From: Sorex araneus
Taxonomy: Eukaryota > Chordata > Mammalia > Eulipotyphla > Soricidae
Reading direction: 5' to 3'
Assembly: GCF_027595985.1 (NCBI RefSeq)
Contig: NC_073307.1
Span: 15,015,627-15,079,626, forward strand
Length of the DNA stretch: 64,000 nt
Positions 22,105 through 34,100 of the stretch are shown here, piece by piece. Under the pieces are notes generated by a model. The model did no database searches, was not told where the DNA came from, and was given only the letters and a program-made list of their open reading frames with translations. The stretch's first letter is position 1. Every line of letters starts with the position of its first letter. The translations under genes were made by a program, and so were the position numbers.

Positions 22105-25100
22105 TATAATGGGCACGAGCCGATGTCTGGGCCCAGGGGCTGTCCTGAGGGGGTCACTGGTCACCACAGCAGGGCCACACCGTGAATGAGCTAATGCCGC
22201 GTCCATCTGAAGCACATCAAAACAGCCAGGCGAGACTACTCTCCACTCACAGGCTGCTTATTCCTCCTGACAATGCATTTTTTTTTCTTTTATCAGCACT
22301 TTTTTTTTGGGGGGGGTGCACACACACCCAGCGGAGCTCAGGGCTGACTCCCGGCTCTGTGCTCAGGGCTGGCTCCTGGCAGGGTCAGGAACTGCATGCG
22401 GTGCTAGGATGGAACTGGGTGGGCTGCCCCGGGCCCCTGGCCATGCCCTTTGTCCTGAAACCGCCCCCCTGCCATCTCAAAAGTCTCCTCGTTGGCAAAA
22501 TAGGGTCAAAAGATCACCCTCCGCGTTCCTTCCCCTCCCCCTCCTCTCTGCGACCAAGAGCAGCTACTTCCAGATTTCTCTTCCCCTCTAGGCCCCGAGA
22601 CCGGAGAGGAAGCAAAGAGAATCAAGCGTTCCCCGCGCGCGCCCACCCTGGCGGGCTCACTGCCTTTCAATCATCAGAGTCAAGGGAAATAACGAAGCTC
22701 GTCCTCGGCGTGTTTCCTTTTGTGGTTCGCCGGCTACGGCGTGCGGGAGGAGCAAAACGGGGGCCGTGCAGTGCGGGCCAAAAGGGGAAGGAAAGGGCTG
22801 AGCACAAACACGGGGACAGAAGTCACTAAAAACGGACGGGGGAAGGGGATCTGAGAGTGGGGCGGGCTCCGCGGCTCACGGAGCACTGCACACCCGGGGG
22901 CCTCGTGCCCGGGTCCCCGAGACGCTGGCGTGGGCAGCGCCCAGGGCCCTGGCGAGCCTCGTCTTGGGCGGCAGGAGCACCGGGCATGCAGGACGCGACC
23001 CTGCCACCCCGGGAGCCACCACGGCGAGGCTGAGCAGGGAGTTCGTGTCACCGGACAAGTGGGAACTGGGAATCTCGCCCCACCCCGCGGAGACACGTCC
23101 TAGGAACTGCCTGAGCTCTGCGCGTAGCTCGACACCACGGGAAACGGACCCGGGCATGGGCGTGCTGCTCTGATCCCATAGTGAGGCACTGGGAAGCCTT
23201 CCCGGCCCGTTTTGTTTTGTTCCCAGATAATCCCCGTGGAAAGAACGCGATCCTGCTCTCAGCCCCCAGGGGGGCAGGAAAGGCTGCCTGGACCTGCAGC
23301 CCAGCACGGACACCGCTCGGCTCTCTCAGAGACCCACAGCGGCGTCCCACTGCGTCCACTGCAGACACCAGGGCCGCTGCTGTAGACACCGCTCCCGGGA
23401 TTAGGACAGGCCCTGCCCAAGGTGGCCCTGTCGCACAGGGGTCATTCAGAGTTGGGGTTAATCACTGGAAACTTCCACTACTCCCTCAACGGAGTCCAAG
23501 GTTAAGCAGAGGCAGAGGGAGACTAGAGATAGTGTCTGCAGCTGACCCGGGTTCTATCCCCTGTACTTCCCAGGGTCCCCACCCTGAGCCACCAGGAATG
23601 ATGCTTGGATGCAGAGCCAGGAGCAAGCCCTGAGTGAAGAAGAAAGGAAGGAAGGGAGGGAGGAAAGAAGGGAAGAAAGGAAGGAAGGAAGGAAGGAAGG
23701 AAGGAAGGAAGGAAGGAAGGAAGGAAGGAAGGAAGGAAGGAAGGAAGGAAGGAAGGAAGGAAGGAAGGGAGGGAGGGAGGGAGGGAGGGAGGGAGGGAGG
23801 GAGGGAGGGAGGGAAGGAAGAAGGGAGGGAGGGAGGGAGGGAGGGAGAAGCTACAACACATGTGACCTATGACCTTGGCGTATGAGTCCCCCCCATGTGG
23901 ATCCCCTTCACTCTCCTTAAACCCCAGATCCCCAGATCCCGATTCCTCCCATTTGGTCTCACTGGCCAACTGAGAAGAGAAAAATCCTCTTTTCTGTGGA
24001 GTTTCCACAGGCAGCGCCTTTGTTCCTTCCTGCCTGCATCTGTTGGGTATTTAACCAGCCCACTAAGAACCCAGAGGGGCGGGGGGGGGGAACTTCCTCT
24101 TTTCCCCAACAGGCCTGATTTTATGGCTTTCAAACTCCCCGTGTCAAGAGCTGGAGCAGTCCCGGGCGAGCAGGCACCAGGGCCACAGTGATGCCAGTGA
24201 CATGGGCGAGGGGAGAGCCAGCGATCAGAGCAGACTCAGCAACACTAACAGCACGAGATCTAGGCCGCCACCCCGGAGTCACGGCCTGACCAGGGGCCAG
24301 CGGACTGGGCTGGGGGCTGGGGGGGGGAGGAACTCTGGGAACAGGGCGGAGGGAAACTGACTCTGGTGGCGGGAGTGGTGTCAATCACTCGACTATCAGT
24401 ACCTTGGTTTCTTGGTTTCGGGCTGGCTTTTTGTTTGGGTCACACCCAGCGATGCTCAGGAGTTCCTCCTGGCTCTGCACTCAGCAGTTACTCCTGGGGG
24501 TGCTTGGGGGCCCCGACGGGATGCCGGGGATCAAACCCAAGGTGTGCACGGCAAACGCCCTCCCTGCGGTACTATTTTGCAAATCACTGATTTTTTTAAG
24601 AAAAAAATGGTTTTTTTGGGGGGGGCTGGAGTGATAGCACAGCAGGTAGGGCGTTTGCCTTGCACGCGGCCGACCCGAGTTCGAATCCCAGCATCCCATA
24701 TGGTCCCCTGAGCACCGCCAGGAGTAATTCCTGAGTGCATGAGCCAGGAGTGACCCCTGGGCATCGCCGGGTGTGACCCAAAAAGCAAAAAAATAAAAAA
24801 AAGTTTTTAAAAATGAAAACACAGAATGCAATTCCCACGTCCACGGTACCTGGCGCGGGGGGCGTGTGGAGAAGCAGCTCCCGGCTGTTGGGGCTGCAGA
24901 TGGAGCCCTTGTAGGCGCGGACCCGGAAGGCATAGAGGCAGTTGTTCTCCAGGTCCGAGATGACCTTGCTGGTGCCCAGCACTTCGACCTCATTCCAGGA
25001 CAGCATTTCGTCATCTCTGGTGACCTTGCGGTACTCGAGGACATAGTTGTCCGCCTTCTCCTTCTCCTGGTGGTCCCAGCTGATCAGAGCACTGTTGTAC

Positions 25101-28100
25101 ACTTTGCTCCGCTCCTCGTTGATCTCGGGCACATCTATGCCTGCGGGAACAATCCGCAAACGGAAAGCAATGTGAAAATACTAAAACAGTAACAAGTCTC
25201 ACAATGGGGACGATACTGGCGCCCACTCGAGCAAATCCATGAACAACAGGATGACAGTGCTACAATGCCAACTGCCTGATCAATTGGTCGAGGCTGTCTC
25301 AAACACTGAGAAAGTTGGTAGAGTCACAGAATCAGGCCACATGGCAGGAAAGAAGAGCAGCAGATTGGCACTGAAGTGGGAAGGGATGGCGCATTCAGTG
25401 ATCTGTTGACTTTGAATCATGTATGCTAGTTATTATGCTAGTTATTGAGATTTCACCAGCCACACGCAGTTATTGAACACTTGAAAATGTGCCTGGTTCA
25501 AGTTCAGAGAGACTGTAGGAGGAAAATAAGGGCCAGATTCTGAAGACTAAATATAAGCAGACTATCTCACTAACATATATTGTTAATGTGTGGAAATACT
25601 ATCTTGATTGTTACATTAAAATTATTAAAACTAAAAAAAAAAAAAAGAAGAGAAACTACTACTACCCGGGGCTGGAGTGATAGCACAGCGGGTAGGGTGT
25701 TTGCTTTGCACATGGCCGACCTGGGTTCGATCCCCAGCATCCCATAGGGTCTCCCAAGCACCGCCAGGAGTGATTCCTGAGCGCAGAGCCAGGAGTAACC
25801 CCTGTCCATCGCCGGGTGTGGCCCAAAAAGCCCCGAAATCAATCAATTAATTAATTAAATTAAATAGTACTACTTCAGAGCCTCAATCTGTTCTCGATCT
25901 AAAAAAATGACGCTCTAACAATACCTGACAGTGGCCACTGTGCCCAGGAATTTCCTATTATTGTTTTATCCTGTAGGAATTAAAAAAGCAATCCTGTCAT
26001 ATGCCACAATGCAGGTGAACACGGAGGCTACGATGGTAAGTGGTGAGAATCAGGCACAGAACCAGGCTCGTCCCGTGAGTCTGCTTAGACGCAGCCCCTC
26101 CAACAGGGGGTGCCAGGGGCTGGCTGTGTCGGGGGTGGGGGTATCCATCAACAGCAATCAAAGGTCAGCGGAGCAGGAGGCGTCTCTGGAGACCTGCAAT
26201 CCCAGAGCACTTGAGTGGGACATGGAGGGGCAGGAGTGGGGGGGGAGGCTCGGGCCTCACCCACTGAGGTCCAGTTAGATCCCAGGAGCAAAAACAGGAG
26301 AGGGAAAAAAGGAAGTTAAACCTCTTAATGTTCTTACTACAACAGAGTTTTAAAAAAGGGGGGTGGGAGATCAGGGGAGGGGCTTGGAAAGCGAATATTC
26401 TGTTTAGAAGCAAGGGGCTTGCCGTACACTTTGTTGACCTGGGTTTGATGCCTGGCACCACATATGGTCCCCCAAGTCACAGCAAGAGTGGGTCCTGAGC
26501 ACAGAGCCAGGAGACACCCCTGAGTCCTGCCAGGTGTGACCCAAACCCCTCATGCCCCCTCCCCCGAAAAAGAAAATAAACCTTTATTAAGCATAAATGC
26601 ATTTGTAATATAAAAGATGAAGACACACAGACACAGAGGCGCACACAGGCGCACACAGGCACATACAGACACACAGACACAGGGCTTTCAGCACTTACAG
26701 TCACTCTGCTGGGAGTTTGGTTTGGTTTGGTTTGGGGGCCACACCCTGCAATGCTCAGGGCTTACCCCCGGCTTTGCACTCAGCGATCACTCCTGGCAGT
26801 GCTCAGGGGGCCGTATGGGGGGCCAGGAATCGAATCTGGGTTGGCTTCACGCAAGTAAGCTCCCTAACCGCATACAGTTATACTCCGCATAAGGGGCTGG
26901 AGTACTAGCATCACTCCAGCCCCTCATCACCGATTCTTAAAAACAAGGTTAACTATTAGCCATATGGTGACAGTTCCTTTCTTTTTTTTTTTTCTTTTTT
27001 AGCTCTCTTGGGTCACACCCAGCAGTGCTCAGGAGTTAGTCCTGGCTCTGCACTCAGGAGCTCCTCATGGTGGTGCTCGAGGGACCATATGGGATTGCTG
27101 AGAATTGAACCCGGGTCGGCCCTGTGAAAGGCAAATGCGCTGCCCACTGTGCTATCGCTCCAGCTCCTGTTTTTTTTGTTTTTTTTTGTTTTTTTGTTTT
27201 GTTTTGTTTTAACAGCTGGAGAACTTACTTTTATTCTTTAAGTTTTATACTAGGAAGTCAACATTTAATAATTCAGTGTTCACAAATGATTTATTAAAAA
27301 ACTATAACCCTTCGAGTTGCGGGCTGAATGAGGGCTAGAGACTGAGCACAGCGGCCACTCAACACCTTTATTGCAAACCACAACAGCTAATTAGAGAGAG
27401 AGAACAGAAGGGAATGCCCTGCCACAGTGGCAGGGTGGGGTGGGGGGGAGATGGGATTGGGGAGGGTGGGAGGGACACTGGGTTTACGGGTGGTGGAGAA
27501 TGGGCACTGGTGAAGGGATGGGTTCCCAAACTTTGTATGAGGGAAGTATAAGCACAAAAGTGTATAAATCTGTAACTGTACCCTCACGGTGATTCTCTAA
27601 TTAAAAATAAATAAATTAAAAAAAAAAAACTATAACCCTTCAGGCAATATCCAATGACTCCAAATTTTAGTTATCACTCTCCTTCAAGTCTGAAGAAAAT
27701 GATTAATTTATTAAGTTCCACAGATAGCAATCCCATCAATATAACATTGTCTTAAATCCTACATGCATAAATGAGAATTAAGAATAGCCAGTATTGGGGC
27801 TGGAGCGATAGCACAGCGGGTAGGGCGTTTGCCTTGCACGCAGCCGACCCGGGTTCGAATCCCAGCATCCCATATGGTCCCCTGAGCACGGCCAGGGGTA
27901 ATTCCTGAGTGTAGAACCAGGAGTAAACCCTGTGCATCGCCGGGTATAACCCAAAAAGAAAAAAAAAAAAAGAATAGCCAGTATCAAACTGACCTGAAAC
28001 CTGATTGTGTTCCTTGCTCAGGATATCTAGAGTAATTTGTAAATCCATAGTAAGACAAAAATAAAATATAAAAACTTTTCACAGTAGAAGTAAAATGTTG

Positions 28101-31100
28101 CCAAATTTTAATTTTATTATGGTGTTTTATCCAATTAACTTTCAAAATGCCTGGTTAACCATGAATTAATCGCAAATAACTTTAAAGAGAATTAAAAAAA
28201 AATTTCCCAGCATATCAAAAACGGTTATGGAATTAAAATGTCAAAGTATGCTATATACACTGCACTTTTCTGCTAGGCTGAGCTAATATTTTCCATGGCA
28301 AGATACCAAAAGAACTGAATAAAATACATCTTAAAATCAATAGATACTTGATGAATTTCCCTGAAGTTATTAATGCCATTACCCAAATATACTATGATTT
28401 TGCTGAGATTTGATCCCTTAAATATAATTTCAAACTTAAAAGGGAGGTAAAAAAAAAACTCTTCATATACTTGATGCCTTAATGTCCTTTCTAGTCCCTT
28501 CAGTGACCAAAGAGAATTTTCAACAAATTATTTCCTGGCTTAAAAAAGAGCTAAATTTTTTATTATCCAAACTAAAATAATTATACTATTCACAACCTGT
28601 CTATGCCTTTCTATCTACAGATCCCCTTTGAACCTTTTCAAGCTTTTATAATTAAGAGACTTTAATCAATTATGTACTAGAATCAAATTGGATAAGGAAA
28701 TCTTATTTTGCAAAAATAAGATCACCTCCTGATATACTTGTCAGAAACAAGATATTCATTTTAGTTTGTGTTCCATTGTAGACATCATTGAGATCTGTCC
28801 AATGGGTTTATTTCCAACTGGTCCACTATGAAATTCTTCGGAATGTTTTAAGATTGGCTGTAGGTGGAGTTCTGACTTCCATTTAGCCCCTGATCTCCTT
28901 CACTGCTTGGAGGAGGTTTTGGTTCGGGCATCCTACTAAGAATAGTTGCCATCTCTTTTCTCTCATCGAAATTCTTCCACTGTTCATATAGTTTTAAAAC
29001 AACCCTGATTATTTCCAAAATCTTCTCCATAGCCACAGAAAGCTCAGCAAACCACTTCCTGGCATCTTTCTGCTGTACAACACAGGCCACATGTAGGCAA
29101 GCTAAAGCTATCATGAAGGGAAGATGCGGGAGGCAAAGATCCGCCCCGTAGGTATTATTCACTATCCTCCATGCAAGGGGAAGCAACGTGTCCTCTGGGC
29201 CCATGTCCTGCGCATGCTGGAGCAAAGGTCTGTAAGGATGATGCCCTATCAAGCAGCAATCCATTAGTTCTAAAAGACAGAATTCACATTCCAGCATATG
29301 GTTCATCCTAGAAGGGAATTCCTTGGGAAAGGCGTACGAAAATCTAGTCTTTAATACAGAAGCAGCAGCAGCAGTCAGTCTTGTATTTGAGACTACTCCA
29401 AATTCCTCAACTTCGGATGCTAGAAACACACATGTAGGAGCCATTAACACAGGATCTATGCTTTTCAGAGCATACCTGGCACAGAATCTCTTGAAATGGA
29501 CTGCGGCAGAGGCAATAACTTGTCTTAATTTAAGATGTTCACCTACTCCCTGGGCTGGAGCGATAGCACATCGGTAGGGCATTTGCCTTGCACCGGCCAA
29601 CCCGGGTTCGATTCCTCTGCCCCTCTCAGAGAGCCCGGCAAACTACCGAGAGTATCCCGCCTAAACGGCAGAGCCTGGCAAGCTATGCATGGCGTATTCA
29701 ACATGCCAAAAACAATAACAAACAAGTCTCACAATGGAGACATTACTGGTGCCCACTCGAGCAAATCGATGAACAATGGGATGACAGTGACAGTGACAGT
29801 GACACCTAATGCCTGGATAACATTTGTAAAAATTATTTGTAATTTCCAATATTCTTCCTCCGAGAGAAGTTTTACATCCTTTTGGGGTTCCTTCAACAGA
29901 TCCTGTTTATCCAAAATCCACTGTAAATAGTGGGAGCTCTGCCACTGGTTTCCTGCCATGGAACACAGCTGGCCCTGACAGAAAAGCACCCGCCGTGGAA
30001 CGGCCCGCAGAGCGACCACAGGCCCAGTCCGCCCAGTCACCGGGCTCCGTGATCTGGTGGCCTCGGCTCCACTCTGCGGCAGTGAGAGTGGTTTTTTTGT
30101 CTTGAGCCACCCCTGGCTACGCTCAGGGCTCACTACTGGCAGGGCTCAGGGGACCAGAAGGTACCGGGTATTGAACCCGGGTCGGGTGTGAAAGGCAAGG
30201 GCCCCACCACCGCACTCTCTCTCCAGCCCCTACGCTGACTTCGATGTCTATCTACTGGACTTGGAAATCATTCATTTATGCGATGAACAAACTTATTTGA
30301 GTAAGTATTTGGGCAGAAGGGGTCAGGGGAGGCAGGTTGGGGTGAAACCTAACAGTTCTCAAGGGCTGTTCCTGGCTCTGCTCAGGAGTGACACCGAGAA
30401 GTGCTTGTGGGGACCTGTGTGGTGACAGGGATTGAACTGGGTTGGTCACATGCCAGGCAAGTGTCCTCTGCACTCTCTTCTCTCTCCTCTCTCTCCCTCT
30501 CCCTTCCGGGCTCTCTCCCTCCCTCTTTCTCTGTCTTCCTCTCTCTTCCCCTCTCTTCTGCTCCCTCCCTCCCTCCCTTCTCTCTCCCTTGTAAAAAATT
30601 ACAAAGGCACGCGCTGTGGGAGGGGGAGATGCGATGTGTGTTGTGTTGTGTTGTTGTTCTCGGGCTCTCGGGGTGGTTCTCTCTCGAGCGCACCGCTCAC
30701 AGGTCCGTGTTCTCGAGCCGCTGTGTATGGACGAATCAGGATGGCTCCTCCTTGTGCTCTGCTTCTGTGTGTGCCACTGTGCTCTCTTCTGTCTGTCTCT
30801 CTGTCTCTGTCTCTGTAGTCTCTCCTCTGGTCTCTTCCGACCTCTCTCTGTCTCTGCTTCTGTGTCTTCTCTCTTGCTTCCGTCTCTTCCTTGCTTCCGT
30901 TTTACCTCTGCTTCTGTGTCTTGCCTCAGTCCTCTCCTTGCTGTATCTTCTTCTGTGTCCTGCTGCTTCTGTCTTGCCTCTGTCTTTCTGTGTGTCTTCC
31001 TCTGTCTGTGTCCTGCTGCCTTTTCTTCTGTCTCTGCTGTCTCCTATTCTGTCTCTGCTGTCTCCCACAGTCTTAGTTTATACAGACCTCACATAGGGTG

Positions 31101-34100
31101 GTGACACAAAGGTGGGTTGAATATTAACAAATCAACAAAGAAGGGTAAGACCATTTCTCCAGGAGATTAACAAAAATCTCTATCTAAAGAGATTATTCCA
31201 GATTACTAGGAGATCTGCTCAAGGGTGGGGTCCAAACAAGGGTGTGTCAGGGTATGTTGCTTTCTTCCTTCTAAGCTAGTAATCCACTTAAATAGTTGTA
31301 GTAAATCTACTTCAAATATTTATAGCAATGTCATTCTGTATGAGCACAGTAAGAGAGAAGTGAAATAGACTGTGGCAGTGGCAATAACTTGTCTTATAAA
31401 GTAAGAAGAACCAGACTTAAAGTTTGGTTCTTCCTGAGGACATTCACTATATTCCAGACCTCAGGCCAGGTTAGTCTTCCTAACCCCAGCAGGGTCCTTT
31501 GGATCATGACAGCATTTGTCTATGACCATGCTCTCAACTTATAGTTGAGTGTGTGGCGCTTTGGCCTGGCCCATTTCGATGCCAAGGTAGCTCACAGCTT
31601 GCCCAGGGTCCATTCTGTCCCTTGTTGGGACCCTGCTTTTGGGGTGCCAGGAACTAAGGGCAACTCAGTTGAGAAAGCAGATGCCCAGGAGTAAATGTTA
31701 TTGGAGTCAATCAGCTCCCAAGTTACAAAGCATAATATTAAATGTCTTCCTGTGTCCATACAGAAAGGCCATTGCTCTAAAGTAAACTAAGTTCCCTGTG
31801 GCAAGGCTGAAAGGACAAACCCAGTGTTATCCCACACTCCCTCTCTTTTTTTCCTTTTTGGGTTATACCCAGCAATGCTCAGGGGTTACTCCTGGCTCTG
31901 CACTCAGGAATTACTCCTGGCAGTACCATATGGGATACAGGGGATTGAACTGCGTACAAGGCAAAAGCCCTCCCCACTGTACTATGGCTCCAGCCCTTTC
32001 TTGCCCCTAGTATTTTTAATTCTAAGTTCGATAAGTAAAACAAACTCCAATGAAGCATTAAAGCTATTAATTTTCATTTGTCTTCCAGAGTTGCCAGGCA
32101 ATGTAAATGAGGTTTTCTTAGTATAAACATGATACTTAACCTTTTTAAGAAAGAAAACAGAAAAACTCCAAGTTAAGGAACTCAAACGATAATTATTGCA
32201 CGAATTCTGCTGAGACCCTGCCATTATTTCTCCCCTGGTAGCATATTTTGCTATGTGGCTGCATCACCATTTAACTTTATTTCCAGAAACCCGTTTTCTT
32301 TTTTTCTATTGGAGATGCTGTTATAATATCAGCTAAGCCTTTGTGCGTATCATAATCCTGTCCACTGAAATAGGCTACACAGGTTACAGAAGCGCGCGCA
32401 CGCACACACGCACACACACACACACACTTCAGATCAGGAAGAACAGAAAACGGAAGCTCAGTGTCTCTCTCCTTATCCCCACGTGTAACACAGTAACAAC
32501 GTCTGCATGAGTCTGTAACACCTGACTGGCCCGGTGCCACCAGGAAACCTGAGAGTCACGCCAAACGCACGCCAGGGCCAGAGAGAGAGTACAGGGGTCA
32601 AGGTGCTGCCTCACCCATGGCCGACGCCAGCTCAGTCCCCGGCATTGTGGGTGCAAGTCCCTACCTGAGCAATGGCAGAATAACAGAGAAAAGGAGGTCA
32701 CATATATTAGAATATACTAGATATGGTTATAGGTATGAAACGTATCATTTTAATGTGAATTTTGGGGAAAGGAACGAGAGCGGCATCAGCCGGAGGCTGG
32801 GGGAAGCCCCCGCCTCTGCCGTCCCCTCCTGCCAGCTCTGTCCACCTCCAGCCTCTCCTCCCCAGGGACCGTTCAGGGGGAAGGAGGAACCTGACTCAGA
32901 AGGAAACTGCTTGGGTGTTTTTGTAAAAAGGCCAGTCTCAGCGTGCCTTCTAGGACAACAGCAGGAGGACCACTTCCTCCCAGGGTCACCCTGCACGTGC
33001 CAACAGGAGGCTGGCGCGGGCTGTACCTGAAGGAGCTGTGTGCGCCGATTCAAAAAGAAATCTGGGCTGGAGTGATAGCACAGCGGGTAGGGCCCATGCA
33101 CGCAGCTGACCCAGGTTCGATTCCCAGCATCCCATATGGTCCCCTGAGCACTGCCAGGAGTAATTCCTGAGTGCAGAGCCAGGAGTGACCACTGTGCTTT
33201 GCTGGGTGTGATGAAAAATTAAAAAAGCAAAAAAAAAAAAAATGGGGTGACGGTAATCCCCGTCGGCTTTGGTTGGCCGAATGTCCTTGACTGAGTCCAG
33301 CTGGACTCAGAGGGCAGTTTGCAGAGTCACCGTTGACCCTTGCCGGAGGGGGCTGGAGCCAGAAGCAGCCTGAGCCAGAGCCCGGGCTAGGGGCTGCGCT
33401 ATGTCTTGCACGCCCCCTCTGGTGAGGGGCACAAGCTCGAACTCACCCCGGGGCACTCCCAGACCTGCACCCCGACCGAGGGGGGGGGAATCCTCCTCCC
33501 CCATGACACGGAGATGGATGACGGGTCCAGGCACACGACTCTGGGCCCCCCGAGGTGGATGCTCTGGAAGATGCCCCTGAAGGGAATCCGTGTCCGGACC
33601 AGACCAACAGCGCGGGGTCACGTCCCGAGGACGACTTACCGCTGGAGAAGAAGGACAGTTCTCCCAGCAGCTCCGTTTGCTTCGATATGTTAACAACATA
33701 GTCTTCAAACGAAGTCTGAGCAGCCGGCCGGAAGCTCTTCAAAGACTCTGTGGCCTTCTGTATCCTGCAGACAGATACAGTTTAAGGAAGAAGGATACTA
33801 GGGACCGGAGCGACAGTACAGCGGGGCGGGCAGCCATCCCAGGTTCAACCCCCAGCACCCACTATGGTCCCCCAAGAACTACCAGGAGTGATCTCTGAGC
33901 AGAGAGCCAGGAGTAAGCCCTGAGCACCACCAGGTGTGGCCTCCAAAACAAGAAAAAAAGGATTTAAAAAGCCAAATAAGGGGCCAGAGCAATAGCACAG
34001 CAGGTAGTGTGTTTGCCTTGCATGTGCCCAATCTAGGTTTGATCCCCAGCATCCCCTATGGTCCCCCGAGCACCACCAGTAGTAATTCCTGAGTGCAGAG

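Noticed and set aside
23523..24008. SFLPSFLP and KEGRKEGR frames, also at 42800-43684 and 60720-61089
   Set aside because: Translations of GGAA/GGGA microsatellites; the frame at 42800-43684 also contains the real TRIM36 exon 3, annotated separately.
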